Shown one piece after another: positions 47,645 to 59,394 of a stretch of 64,000 bases of DNA. The notes below the pieces were generated by a model, which was not told the origin of the DNA, did not search any database, and saw nothing but the letters and a program-made list of their open reading frames with translations. The stretch lies in NCBI GenBank assembly GCA_963971425.1, contig OZ020515.1:3526678-3590677 (forward strand). The letters are read 5' to 3'. Source of the stretch: Bryoerythrophyllum caledonicum. Its lineage: Eukaryota > Streptophyta > Bryopsida > Pottiales > Pottiaceae. The position numbers and the translations under genes are program-made. Numbering within the stretch: the stretch's first letter is position 1; every line of letters begins with the position of its first letter.

Positions 47645-49198
47645 TTTATCCCCTAAGAGCCGAAGTGTACGTGGGGCGTACTTTTTGGATTTTGGGCAGG
47701 TTCCTAAAATTCGAGGATTTTTTTTTAAAAAACACTTATACTAGATTGTCCCTGATAATAGCTCCATGGAAATATTTTTATTATTTTTTTTGGATTCATG
47801 GTTTGATAGTTAGTACCACTCAAAGTTAGAAATGGGGATTCCGGGCAGTCTCAAAATTTTGCTAGAAGCCTCTATTGACATTGAGATTTTCTATGCATGT
47901 AGAGAATATTACTTTCTTTGAATTTGTCCAAAAAAAAGTTCTTGTCTGTAGTGTAAAAGAACATTTTAACTCAAGTCAAACAATTTTACACATTTTGGGC
48001 AAGCGGGGAAATAAACTTCATCATTTCTACATAAAACCTAGGAATCTTTGTCTATTTCACTTTTAATTTTTTCTACAACAATATGTGGTGTAAACCTTCT
48101 TATTAAACATTTAGATTATCATTCTAAAACATAGTAAATTCTCAAAAAAAAAAATTGTGAATTGACAACTTTTGAACCTCCACTCCTTGCACACTTGTTT
48201 TGAATATGCTACACCCCTTCTCTACCTCTAGAAATTGTTGTATACGGAACAAACATCATGCTCAACACAATGGTAAGAGATTTAGGGGCGGTTTGCACTA
48301 CGGACCAAGAACTCGTCCCATGCACCTCTAAAATCTGTGATTGGCTCCATCAACTCATCCCGGGATGACTTGGGTTTTATACTATGAGGAAAAAAAAAAG
48401 TGACCAAAGGATTTGAGGTCCTCAAAAGGCCTAGAAATAGGCCTAATGGATAATGTTGAAGGGTCCCCCGGATTTTGCGGTGAGAGAGGCAAAATGGGTT
48501 CTCTCATTGCTGAAACGAGGAGACCATGGGCGTGAAATGCCGTCTTATTATTTTAAAATTGATTATATATAAAAAAAAATTGGGTTGGTTTTTTGGAGGG
48601 GCCCAACGTTACTGTAGATACAATGGCGGCCACCCTTTTTGTCTTTTTGGCTTGTTTTATTTTCTTTGTTATTTTAGGAAATACTGCCCTTTTTAGGCAT
48701 TCATTAAAAAAATCAGCACGCCCACTATTTAGTAAATGGTCATTCCTCCTGGTCCAAGTTTGGTTTACACTTAGTGAGAGGCCCAAGGGCTTTAAAAATT
48801 ACATTTTTATGAAGTGTGACCATGGAAGTGTGACCATGAAGTGTGACCATGGAATTAATCCATTTTTCTTGGTCACGGCTCTTGGTCTATAGTGTAAACC
48901 GCCCCTTAGACCCTGTGTAGTGCAAAAATTTAATTCCAAGTGAAGTCAAAGAATGCTAATCCACTCAACGCAAGGAATTAAATGAACAATTTTATTGATT
49001 TCAAACACTATAATCTTTCAATCCGTGAGGTCAAAGTGTGTGAAATTTAATGAGTATGTTACTTAGTAAGTCTTTATGAAGATCCTACGGTCAAAAGGAT
49101 AAATATAAGGTTTTGTTTCCTTCCTTACTCATTGCACTAGAATCAACAATTTTGAAGTGTTTTTGGTGTGAAATTGTCACGAGCTTTTAGGGATTAAT
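47645..49198. mobile_element. TTAACCCCTAAAG-family element split by a Tourist MITE
   Basis: The left end is TTTATCCCCTAAGAGCC and the right end GCTTTTAGGGATTAA. Without the nested 621-bp element it is about 933 bp, matching the 931-bp inverted paralogue at 57169-58099. Shared phrases include GGGCAGGTTCCTAAAATTCG, TTTTGAATATGCTACACCCC and GGTAAGAGATTTA. Confidence 0.75.
48285..48905. mobile_element. Tourist/Harbinger-like MITE, 621 bp, TTA target duplication
   Basis: The terminal repeats are GGGGCGGTTTGCACTA and its inverse TAGTGTAAACCGCCCC. The 3-bp TTA duplication (48282-48284 and 48906-48908) is typical of PIF/Harbinger. The uninserted site is visible in the paralogue near 57450-57465 (inverse of GATTTAGACC). 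A short GAAGTGTGACCATG tandem lies inside at about 48811-48852. No transposase. Confidence 0.85.
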
Positions 49199-49224
49199 GG
49201 TTAAACAAGGAGGGTGGAGAAGGC

Positions 49225-49880
49225 GGGCATGGTACTATAGAGCCAAATAGTACTTATGTTAAACTTGAGTAGTGCAATTATTTAAGGCGGGTAGTAGTGA
49301 AGGAGATTTTTTAGCAACCCTCATTGTTTTTATTTAAAACGGCATAGGGGGGTTTTTACTTTTTTGTACTTATAAATTTTTTTGATTTTTTTTTTAAACT
49401 CCTAATAGAAGGCATTTGATTCTATCCATAATTTATTCTTTAGATCCAAAAATCATTTTATTATTCAAAAATTAGAATTTCTTCCTTAGGTATGTAGCTA
49501 CTTTCTATACTTGTAGTTACTGTAAGTCCATTTTTCTTATCCTAAACACCTCCATCTCTTGTGATTTTTGGCTTGCAATGACCTAACACAAAGTAGAACG
49601 TAGACCTATGAAATCTATGCAAATTTGTAGTGGAAAAGTATGCCATTATCTTGAATCAAAGTACAATGACCTTATCCACACAAGGAAAAAAAAACCTTAA
49701 TACACTCTTCAAATGCATGTATCTTACAATCCATGAGGTCAAAGTTTACGAAATACGTATTATAGTTTATATTGTATACACTATGGTAGATGTTGCAACC
49801 GCAAGGAGTACACTAATCTTCAACTTGTTCACAAATAGAGTCATATGGTAAGTACACTAATCGTACCACTTCACTAAACA
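49225..49880 (-). repeat. Inverted partner of 51935-52460
   Basis: Read in reverse, this segment aligns with 51935-52460 through phrases such as GCCATTATCTTGA(A/G)TCAAAG, CACTCTTCAAATGCAT, CACCTCCAT and the GGCGGGTAGTAGTGAAGG block. The two form ~600-bp imperfect inverted repeats about 2 kb apart. They are either the arms of one element or two copies of one family in opposite orientation. Confidence 0.6.
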
Positions 49881-50180
49881 TCATTTTTAGTGTAGTGGTA
49901 ACAAGTGCTTCCACCTTAGGATAAGCCCCCTCACCTAACTTAATCTCACCCACACACACTCACTGAGGACACTTAAGACGGCTCATGGCCCCTTAAATTA
50001 TTGCTCTTGTAAATAGAACCCCCTGCCTCCTATTAATGAATCCTACCACAACAAAGTGTCAGGGAGCAAAGGTCCAGGGGCCTTTCTGCCCACCACGATC
50101 ACCGCCTACGGTTTCTTTTTTTGGGACCAAAATCTTACTCCCACTCCTCACTCACCTCTTTACTATAATCTGCTTTCCTC

Positions 50181-50905
50181 ACCCAAACTTTGTCATAGAA
50201 TTGAGTTTTCCGAAAAGGCACCCCAAAGAAGAAAGCCAGCAGGAATATGGTGCCAAACTTTTCATAAAATTAGAGTTATTTGTAAAGGGAACCGGTCTTT
50301 TGTCCTCCTTTTTTCATGGAAATGAAAATCTAACCTATATTTGAGTGTAGCCGCAAAGTAATCTTGTGAAATAAATTCAGGATTTGAGGGTTTTACGGAG
50401 GTGTTAGTTACCACAAATGGCACAAATCTCCCAAAAACAAACAAGAACAGTGTTGGCTGATTCGACTAGTGTGGTATGCATATTCAGCAAAGTCGCTGAC
50501 ATGGCTGATTGAACAAGTCTGGCGCATACAAATGCAGAATGTTGCTGACATGGCTGACTTGAATAGTGTGTACCATGTGACAACACTCGGCGCTCAACAA
50601 AAGCTAGGCTCAAACTGGAGTTTGGGAATTTTGGGGCTCAAAAACTAATATGTCCAGTATTCTATTCAAGGTCTACAGTAAAACCCAGCCAGTAGACTCG
50701 GCGGCCCTGGCTTTTCCATTTTACAGGTCGGAAACTGAGGATTTGGGGTACTTTGCGGATAACTCAATTGAGTTTTCCTGAAAGTGCACCCCGAAGAGGA
50801 AAGCCAGCAGGAATATGGTGCCAAACTTGTCATAAAATTGAGTTATCATGAAAGTACACCCCGAAGGCGAAAGTCAATAGGAATATGGTGCCAGATGGGA
50901 CGAAA
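50181..50905 (+). repeat. Direct repeats around CAGCAGGAATATGGTGCCA
   Basis: The phrase TTGAGTTTTCC...CACCCC..AG..GAAAGCCAGCAGGAATATGG occurs at 50202, 50769 and, diverged, at 50839, the last two about 70 bp apart. Between the first two, GTTGCTGACATGGCTGA-like motifs repeat at about 50492 and 50532. It appears to be an old repetitive relic of unknown class. Confidence 0.55.
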
Positions 50906-51785
50906 CTTTTTTATGCACAAGAATAGATGTCCAAAGTTTTCATACTCCATTTTTCTGCACCAATGAGATGCACAACAATCAATGCTCTTGGGTCTTACCC
51001 CATGCAAGCAAAAGCTCCCCCGTAGAACCCCAAGCTCCCATAAGGTTGACTAGTGGTTCCCCCACACCTTTCTCAAGCCAAGTCACCATGTGCGTGTGGT
51101 CCCAATTACTAACATAAGACTGTAAGATTCGTGGTGAAAGATCCTTTACTTTCAAGAAAACTCTATTGTCTTCGTACTTTTGCTTTGAAACTAGTGGGTT
51201 CTTTCTTTACACTTAGAGTCTGGTTCCATGCAATGCCCAACCCGTCATCTCTGATGGGTCCGAGTCACTTCCGTGTAGCTAGCTTCTCATCCTATCCGAA
51301 AAAGTAAGGTCGGGTGCAGCTGATAATCTCTGGGATGATGTTGCCCCTTTTCAAGCCCGTCAACTTCCCCATTCCTCCCAACATACTAATCAGAGCAAGA
51401 CGCATGGGGAACTTCAAGGTGGGACTTATCAAATTCTCTTAATAAAGGTGGTTGACGTACAACTTAGAAGCATCCAAAACCCTGGGTTGATTATAATAGC
51501 TGACGGATGTGACGATTGGAAGTGGTCCTACATTTTCTTCGCTACAATCTGCAAGTAGGGTAGCTACAGTGATAATTTGGGTCGGGTATTACATGGGGTT
51601 TTGCCCTTACATGTGGGAAAAAGTTTGGTATGTCTCATGTGGAATCCTTACTTTGTACGGAAGAGTTTGGTGGTCTCTTACTTAATTTAGGAGTATTAGC
51701 TGCCATTTTGGATGATGGAGGAGAGTCTTGTTGAATCATAAATTTGTCATTCCGGGCTTGGCTCAATAGCTTCGGCCTTGGCACT
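50906..51785. other. Intergenic DNA, probable decayed repeat
   Basis: Composition is more even than in neighbouring DNA (51000-51640), and open frames are short. No domain, end structure or RNA gene was recognised. Confidence 0.35.
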
Positions 51786-52632
51786 TTAACCCCTATAGGC
51801 CCGGGCCATGTGCTTCACCAAAACCACCTCAAAACTGCCACTTTGAGATGAGATATCATTAGACTTATTCAAACGCCTTCTTGCTATTTTCAACCATTGG
51901 ATCTTCAAGCTAACTACTACAAGAAGACACCCTAATTTTTTTTGTAAACTTTTATCTTACGGATCAAAGGATAGATGCATTTGAAGAGTGCAAAACTGGT
52001 TTTTTCTACTGTGCCCGGACTAGTTCAACATACTTTGACTCAAGATAATGGCATATTTTCCATTACATATTGCATAAACTCAATAGATTAATGTTCTACC
52101 TTGTGTCAGTTCATTGCACGCCAAAAACCACAAGCAATGGAGGTGTTTGCAATAAGAAAAATAAACCTGCAACAACTAGGGGTATAGAAAGTCGCTCTTC
52201 ACTTAGGAAAGCAATTTCATTCTTTAAATAGTGAAAAACTGTTGGATCTAATACCCAAACGATGAATAGAATCATTATTTCATAATCTTAAAATAGATTT
52301 GTTTAAAAGGTAAAATCCTTAATTTCTATGCGTTTTTAGGTGAAAACAATGAAAGTAGCCAAGAACTTTCCTTCACTACTACCCGCCTCAAAAAAGTGCA
52401 ATTATAAACTCTATCGTAGCTCTATTCATGTCTACTGTACCATGCCCAACCGCCAAAAGAGTCGAGTTTTTTACATTTTGAAGCACCATAACTTTTTCCC
52501 TACAAATCCCAAAAAAAAATCCCTGCAAAGATAACCCGTATTTCTAATAGTAGTAAAAATTTCAAGAAGTTATCTTCAAAAATGGATTTTTAGAAACATG
52601 CCCGAAATTGATTTGTCCCTCGTAGGAACAGA
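51786..52632. mobile_element. TTAACCCC-family element, right end lost
   Basis: The left end TTAACCCCTATAGGCC and subterminal AAAACTGCCACTTTGAG place it with the 1583 and 57169 copies. The right end fades at about 52632 (CCTCGTAGGAAC), just before a SINE fragment. Confidence 0.5.
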
Positions 52633-52644
52633 TTGTCTTTAAGG

Positions 52645-52785
52645 ATGAAAGGGGTGATCAAGGTTTGAGTCCTAATGCTGACTAGTGTTTTCTACCCATG
52701 GTCCATTCAACCATGGTGAGGGAGTTCCAAGACCTTAGTTGTTGTACGGATACCCTCTAAATGTCTAGGGGGAAGGGATGTTTGT
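52645..52785 (+). mobile_element. Partial tRNA-headed SINE
   Basis: GGTTTGAGTCC at about 52664 is a perfect pol III B-box. The body CTACCCATGGTCCATTCAAC, then CATGGTGAGGG and GTTGTACGGATACCC, aligns with the intact SINE at 59039-59394. The 3' part is missing. Confidence 0.65.
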
Positions 52786-52959
52786 TTTTCTTTGGGTACT
52801 TAGGTTAGATAGTTATAGGGTTCACATTTGAAAGTAGGTATCATGGTAGCAAATACTATTAGATCCTTGTGGCATATTTTGTTGCATTACTCCCAACCGA
52901 TGCTCGATAGATGCGATCTATTGACCTACATTATTTTCTCTGCTACAAATTATACATCG

Positions 52960-53148
52960 TTCACTGAATGTAGTGTGGACCAAAGTGGTTCAAGTTGTTA
53001 CACTAACTGAAAACTTACATGCATTCATTGGTTGGTATACACTTGTTGGAAAATACATATATCCAGTCAAAATCTAACATGTATGTGCTTGATGTAAATT
53101 AGTGTAGGTGATCCACATCAATAACAAATCCACACTATATTCAGTGAA
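52960..53148 (-). mobile_element. MITE, 189 bp, TIR TTCACTGAATGTAGTGTGGA
   Basis: The left TIR is TTCACTGAATGTAGTGTGGA and the right its near inverse TCCACACTATATTCAGTGAA. The core (GATGTAAATTAGTGTAGGTG, read in reverse) matches the element at 63585-63787. Confidence 0.7.
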
Positions 53149-53248
53149 ACAATGCAGCTACCTTTCTCTTCTCTTAGGCCTGGTTTCAAAAAATGACAAC
53201 ACATGTCAAAACTCAAGAAATCATGGCCTCCATTTACAAAACAACACT

Positions 53249-53626
53249 ACCATAGGTGAACCTCTAGTTCGGCACCTCCATGCCGAATAATTAATTAAAG
53301 TGAGAAAAAGCCATTTGGCATCCAAAATAACAATAAAATGAAATAAATTTCAGCAAGTAATCATAGATCACTATATTTAGCACTTCTAACAATCATGGGG
53401 CCTGAACCCAAGACCTTGATGTTCTTAACACAGAGCCTCCATGCATGCACAACCACCAATGGAGGGCTCTTCCAAGCCCCACTTCCCTTTGATGTCTACC
53501 ACTGCGACAAAATCTGCAAATATAGAGTTCCTCTAGCTTTGGCAACATCATTAAAAAAAATTCCACATAATTCGACAAGCATTTTTCTAATTAAGAAACG
53601 CCGGACTAGAGGTTCACCTACGGTAA
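53249..53626. mobile_element. MITE-like element, 378 bp, containing a tRNA-like piece
   Basis: The ends are TACCATAGGTGAACCTCTAG (about 53249) and the inverse CTAGAGGTTCACCTACGGTA (about 53607-53626). On the minus strand, 53393-53480 holds A-box-like (TGGTGGTTGTGCATGCATGG) and B-box-like (TTGGGTTCAGGCCCC) motifs, probably a SINE head; that part is uncertain. Confidence 0.6.
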
Positions 53627-54162
53627 TAGTCACTTCAGGTGACCGATTTGGAACTGTAACCAGCTACAAGTCCTTCCTTCCCTCTTCCAACAAAAGTTCT
53701 CCTTCATTTGCTAAAAAAAATGAATGAAGAAAGAGGAGAAAGCGACAAGCATCAGTGATTCATTGACACTCCACAATCATCTCCTTGGGCCTGTACATGT
53801 TGCCGTCGCGAACGCCGGGCGTCGCGACTCCCGCGAATCGCCTTTTGCCGGAATGTGGTGGCCGCGCGTTCCCCGCGTCGGCATTTAAGTCCCGCGCCAC
53901 TGATGCCCTTGGCTCTAGCGATACTGTATTAGGCCACTACAGCGTCCTACTAGATTCCTCCCACCTTGTACTCACTTACAACCATAGCTGGATTGCGCTC
54001 CAGTCCAGTTCTGGAGGTTCAGATCAGGCGCAGCTGACGTTGAGGTGTAGCTAGATGGATTGAGTACGAGAGATTCGGGTCGGGCTCATGAGCTGAGGTT
54101 TGTTTGCAGTTTGGATTGAGGAGTGCGAGAGGTGGAGATATTCAGGTTGAGAGATCGACATC
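53627..54162 (+). other. Promoter and leader of the SAM-PRXL2 gene
   Basis: GC rises from about 53800, and this probably includes the 5' untranslated region (roughly 54030-54162). No TATA box was assigned with confidence. Confidence 0.4.
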
Positions 54163-56748
54163 ATGTCGGCGTCGTTTGCGTTTGAGGAGTTCGTGGGCGA
54201 TGGGGTGTTGCTGGAGCAGCTGGACAACTTGATTGCGGATGGGTGGGCCGACGTGCCCACGCTCAAGGTGATGAGCAAGGAGGACATGGACCTGGTGGGC
54301 CTCACGCAGCGGCAGCGGGTACACTCTCGTCCTCTAGAAACGACGTAGTTGTAGAAGCGAGGCTGGAAGTTATGTGGGTGATGAGATCGTAGCTGGAGAG
54401 TCTTTGTGTGCGGTGGAGCCTGTGTTGCCGTGTGAAAGTCATGTCAGGGTAGTGCAATGGGTGGGGGTTTGGAGGTGAAGTATGAAATTCAGAAGCGCCT
54501 GGGGTTGATTGCAGCTGCAGAGTCTTGAGTCCGAGGAGCGCCTTGAGAGTGTTGCGTTTTCTTGGCTCTGTGCAGGACGTGTTGGAGATCCGGACGTATC
54601 TGCACGACAGGATGCTGATGAAGTACGCGGGCACGCTGGAGGTGTCGGGCAAGACGCTGGCGGAGCTGCTGAGCACCAGCCCCACGCAGCTCACCACGGA
54701 GTACAAGATGCGCCGCGGCCACGTCGCGCGCTTCCTGGACCAGGGCAGCGCGTGCGCCGTCAAAGTGCCCGATGACCTCGTGCTGCCCGCGCGCCGGGTC
54801 ACCGCCGCACACCACCTGCGCCCCCCGCCCCAGCAGCAGCAGCAGCAGCAGGAGGCCGAAGACGTCCACGCCGACGCGCCCCCGCTCGTCGGGGAGGACT
54901 CATCCAAACCCAACTTTAACGACGACAGCAACAACTTCGGCAACCACTTCGGGAATAACTTCAACTACGACCTCAAGAACGACACGGCGCACCCGAGCAT
55001 GAAACTCGCCAACAACTTCGATAGCTTCAACGGCAGCAACGACGGTAAACTCACGCTCCTCTTCTCAGTTCTCACCTCTTGAATCAAGATATCAGTCATC
55101 TAGAGAATACACTGTTCGCCAAATCTTGGTTCTCACCGCTTCAATCGAGGTATCAGCGACGTCGACAGCATTTCGACGTCTAAAAATCCAAGGAAACCAT
55201 GATTTGTTGCAGAGTTCAAGGCGCCGGTGGTGCTGAACAGGCCCTTCAGCGGGCCGACTCCAGCAGTAGCGAGCAAGGGGATCTTCTCGGCGCCCGCTGT
55301 GCAGCCGCGCCTGTGCGGCCTGGTCCGGGGGAGCTCCATCAAGGAGGAGGTGTCTCCGCTGTCGGTCCTGGAGAAGATCACGGTCCAGACGTTGATGCCG
55401 GAGTACCACAAGGGCGTCGTCACCCCGTCCAAGAAGGGCGCGCGAGCGAGCCCTCTGCCTCCCCCCATGAAGGCCTCGGACCTCTGGGCCGAGAAAGCCA
55501 CCCTCATCCTCGTCCTCCGCAGACCCGGGTAAGCACCAGAACCTATCAAGATACCGCTACCTTTGTTGCTGCTGAAGTTGCGAATGTTGTATAAGCTCTT
55601 CTCTAGACGAACACTCACTGGACCTCTTCGATCGTGACGTGCAGGTGCGTCATGTGCCGTGCTGAAGCGCACCAGCTCTACACGCGGAAGCCCATCTTCG
55701 ACGCCATGGGCATCCAGTTGATCGTTTGCCTCAACGAGCACATCGAGAGCGAGGTAACGTCGTCTCAAACCTGGTTCGGGATGTCTAGAAACTGGTTGCA
55801 GATGTCTAGAAAAAACTGGTTTGAGATGTCTAGAAACAACTGGTTTGAGATGTGACATTGGAATTTCCTTCGATTGGCAGGTGCGGGCGTTTTGGCCGCG
55901 GTACTGGGGCGGGATGGTGGTGGCGGACGAGCAGCGGGACTTCTTCCGCGCGCTGGGGCAGGGCAAGATGCCAAGGGAGAACTACCTGACGGGGTTCTTC
56001 CTGAACGCCAAGTCGCGGGACAACTTCTTCCGCGCCTCCGACCTGGGCATCCCCTGGAACGTGCACGGCGAGGGCAACATCAAGGGCGGGCTGTACCTAG
56101 TCCGCGCCGGCGCCGGCGGCGTGGCGTACCAGTTCGTGGAGCGCAACTTCGGCGACTGGGCTCCTCTCGACGAAGTCCTGCAAGCCTGCGCCAACATCAC
56201 CCAGGTAACCATTTCTCTCCATACAACAAGAAAAACTCAGGTTTTCTATACTTTATTGAAGGAATACGTCACCAAGCTCTTCTTTTAAAAGTGAGGGAAG
56301 AGTAGTATTACAAATCAAGAGAGGGGGTGTCTCACTGAAGCTCATTTGCCTTGAGTTTCTGTAAGGTCACCTAGAGTTTCAACAATATATCCCTCTCCTT
56401 GTCACTTGGAAATCAACTTTAAGTAGTTATCTGAAGTCAGCTCAAAGTAGAAAGCAAAAACTAATTTGCGTTGTTGATCTCATGCAAATTCTTTCCTCAT
56501 GTTAATTTAGCTACTTTGACTTGAGTTTAAAAACCAGAAACAATAAGCTTGCACTTGGACTTCCCTACTTAGAATCACTCTATCTTGTAACAATATAGAG
56601 TGAGCAAATCATACAATACTAAATCGAACTTAGAAAGGTTATTTATTGAAACTCTTGGTGACTTTAGAAGCTTATTCTAATGCTCTTGAGTAGCATGTTG
56701 GCCTAATTGTGCTTGTTTTTTTGGGGTGTGATGGTGCAGAAGCGGTGA
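54163..56748 (+). CDS. SAM-like domain + PRXL2-type thioredoxin-fold fusion, ~460 aa
   Basis: Likely exons: 54163-54318, 54576-55044, 55213-55528, 55645-55753, 55881-56204 and a tiny last exon 56740-56748 (KR then stop). If that last intron is retained, the frame instead ends at 56288. All borders are GT-AG and in phase. The N-terminal ~115 residues form two SAM-like helical repeats (EEFVGDGVLLEQLDNLI...MSKEDMDLVGLTQRQR; YLHDRMLMKYAGTLEVSG...GHVARFLDQ). A linker with a Q7 run (CAG repeat near 54832-54852) and N-rich sequence follows. The C-terminal part is an AhpC/TSA_2 (peroxiredoxin-like 2) domain with LRRPGCVMCRAEA, which keeps the CxxC, plus FFRALGQGKMPRENY and WNVHGEGNIKGGLYLV. PRXL2 proteins are redox proteins, so a thiol redox role with SAM-mediated assembly is inferred. 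Exons are GC-rich. Confidence 0.85.
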
Positions 56749-57168
56749 TGTGGCTTTTGGTTTGATTTTATTGTGACCTGAGGGCAAAGATCACCCAACT
56801 TGAATAGGAGTTTTTTCCATAGAATCTGTACATTACGTCTGCTGCATGATCACAGGCCCACGAAGTTGGGTAAAATACATCGCTTTAGACTGGAAAACGA
56901 TGACTACATTCTTTTTTTCTCATGCATTTTCATCTCAGGAACTTCATTACTGTAGTGTTATTTGGTAAGTGAGGCAATGTTATTCATGAGTTTTGACTTC
57001 TACACTTATATTGAGTTATCTGCTCTAGATTTCTATAACCGAGAGGAAAAAGGATGCGACGATTCTTGGTACAATGTGCCCTATCCTTCTTCCTCTTACC
57101 AAATAACATTGCCATCAAACTCTTTCATACTGAAAAGGATTCTAGTTGAGACATCACCAATCTCTTCC
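56749..57168. other. 3' flank of the SAM-PRXL2 gene
   Basis: Probable 3' untranslated region to roughly 56930, then AT-rich DNA. Nothing else was recognised. Confidence 0.4.
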
Positions 57169-58099
57169 TTGACCCCTAAAGGATCACGACCACTTTCACT
57201 CTAAAACCAGTCCAAAACTGCCATTGCCAAAAAGAAACATGAAAATCACATTTTAAAGTGAATTTGGATTTTCAACCGTAAGATCTTAAAATAGACTTCA
57301 TTATGAACATGCCTTAAAATTTTGGTTGCAATCCACCGTACGGATTGATAGATTTAGTGTTTGAAGTCAAAACAATGGTTCATTTACTTCCCTGCGTTGA
57401 GTAGATCAGCAGACTTTGACTTCACTTTGTATCAAATTTTTGCATTGTACAAGGTCTAAATCTTTTACCATCGTCCTAAGCATGATGTTATTTCCCAACA
57501 CACCAATTTTTAGAGGTAAAAAAGGGGTGTAGCATATTCAAAACAAGTGTGCAAGGAGTGGAGGTTCAAAAATTGCCATTTCACGTTTTTTTTTTTGTGA
57601 ACTACGTATGTATTCAAATGATAATCCAAACGGTCAATAAGAAGGTTTTCACCACATATTGTTGTTGAAAAAATAAAAAGTGAAAAATATGAAGATCTCT
57701 AGGTTTTATGTAGAAAAGATGAAGTTTTTTTCCCCCGTTGCCTGACAATGTGTGAAAATGTTTGACTTGGAATAAAATGCCTTTTAACACGAAAGACAAG
57801 ATTTTTTTTTGAAAATTTCCAAAAAAGGAAATATTCTTTATATGTGTGAAAAATCTCAATGTCAATAGAAACTTTTGTCAAAAAATTTGGAGGTGCCTAG
57901 TGTCCCCACTTCTAGCTTTAAGTGGTACTAACTTTCAAACCACAAATCCAAAAAATAAAATAAAAATATGTCCACGAAGCTCTTATCAGAGGCAATCTAG
58001 AATAAAAATTTAAGAGAAAAATGATTTTTTTTCGAATTTTAGGAACCTGCCCAAAATCAGAAATCCCCCCGAAGGAGACTCTGGTCCTTTAGGGGTTAA
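57169..58099. mobile_element. TTAACCCCTAAAGG-family element, 931 bp, uninterrupted
   Basis: The left end is TTGACCCCTAAAGGATCACG and the right end GGTCCTTTAGGGGTTAA. It is the inverted paralogue of 47645-49198 and preserves the empty TTA site of the Tourist-like MITE. Non-coding. Confidence 0.75.
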
Positions 58100-58104
58100 A
58101 TCTA

Positions 58105-58330
58105 ATAGCTACCTAGAGTTATGAATTTTCAAAGTGTGTTGCCATGTTTAGTCGGTGCCTGCCAATAAGAATCCCTTAAAAGTGCCGACCAAAAGTAAGG
58201 AGTCTTGACCAATAGAAAACCTTATTTTGGAGTTCAATGAATGGTAATGGGATGGAAGTGGGTTGGATAAACCCCAATTTTATAGCTGCCGGTTACCAAT
58301 TTTGGTTGGTTATAAGGAGGTTACTGTATG
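58105..58330 (+). repeat. Dispersed repeat, partner of 12170-12400
   Basis: It aligns in opposite orientation with 12170-12400 (GAGTTATGAATTTTCAAA, CATGTTTAG, GGTTGGATAAACCCC). Confidence 0.5.
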
Positions 58331-59023
58331 TGTTTGATTCTTGCTTATACTCTCACTTGTACTTCTATTCCTAATTCCACTCCCAAGTTTGTTTTAGATA
58401 ATACAATATGAAGTTGATTTGAAGTTTTGGTATGCTTAGGTCTACAAGATGCGTCATGGATGTGCTCAATGACACTCGTAAAAGCTACCTCTAGTAATGA
58501 AGAATAATCAAGTCAAAATTCATTTTGTTTTGATGTTTACAATATTTTGGGATGCCAAAGTGCATAAAAATTGAAGCCATTATATTTACTATTCTAGCAT
58601 AATTTTTCTAGTTGTAGAGAAGAAGTTACAAAGTGAATAAGGATCATTGTATTGCTTGGCTTGGAGCATATTTTTCTGACACACAATTACAAAGTTACAT
58701 GACATGTTGCTATTGGTCCAAAATGTTTTTTTGTTTGTTTTGTAGAGAGACATCTTTTTAAGGAAAGTTGGCCTTTTTTTACTCCAAAGTACATTGCCAT
58801 GTAAGTTTAAGTTATTTTTGGAATATCCAAATATAGTAAATTTCTTTTTAAGATAAGCAAAACTTAAACTAATATCTTATGAGTTTCGATTGAGTATATT
58901 CTTCTTTCAAATTGTTCATGGTAAATAGTTTTTTTGTATGGAAGAGTTTGGTGTTCTTGTATCAAAGATCATTACTATAGCCATAACTTTAAGGCTTTTG
59001 ATGATTTTTTAATTTAATAATTG
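58331..59023. other. AT-rich intergenic DNA
   Basis: No coding signal or recognised repeat. Confidence 0.35.
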
Positions 59024-59038
59024 TTGATAGAAATACAA

Positions 59039-59394
59039 GAGGCACCATGGCCTTAGTGTAGTGGTTTGAATCATGGCGCACTAGTGAAGTGTTTGTGAAT
59101 CCAAGTCTCCACGCCGGCGTGGTGCCTACTACCATAGTCCACCCAACTATGGTGGGGGTTATCATAGAAGTCGTTGTATGGGTACTCAAAACAAGCCTTC
59201 GAGGGAGATGACATGTCAATTGTCCAAAAGGCACTTGGTGTAGGAAGCACTCAACGTAGAAAAGTGTTTATCCTTGAAAGGAGGAAGCAGTTCTATTACA
59301 CTACCACATGTCCCATGACCATAGGCTTAGTGAAGAAAATGATCAAACACTACATTCATGCCAGTTCCCGTCTCGGACCGAAGTTCTTCTACTT
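59039..59394 (+). mobile_element. Intact tRNA-headed SINE, 356 bp, perfect 15-bp TSD
   Basis: The head has an A-box-like CCTTAGTGTAGTGG; the B-box (TGAATCCAAGTC) is poorer. The 3' region (CTTAGTGAAGAAAATGATCA ... CGAAGTTCTTCTACTT) is shared with the 5S-headed SINE at 33001-33173. The 15-bp TTGATAGAAATACAA at 59024-59038 and 59395-59409 is an exact target duplication, so the insertion is recent. Open frames over it are accidental. Confidence 0.87.

Noticed and set aside
48593-48892. 99-codon open frame with a hydrophobic stretch
   Set aside because: It lies inside a Tourist-like MITE and overlaps its terminal repeat; no recognisable family.
55133-55966. 277-codon minus-strand open frame over the PRXL2 exons
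   Set aside because: Antisense to well-supported exons; GC-rich codon bias keeps the opposite frame open.
59041-59115. Functional tRNA gene
   Set aside because: The cloverleaf and B-box are poor, and it forms the head of a SINE with a 15-bp duplication.
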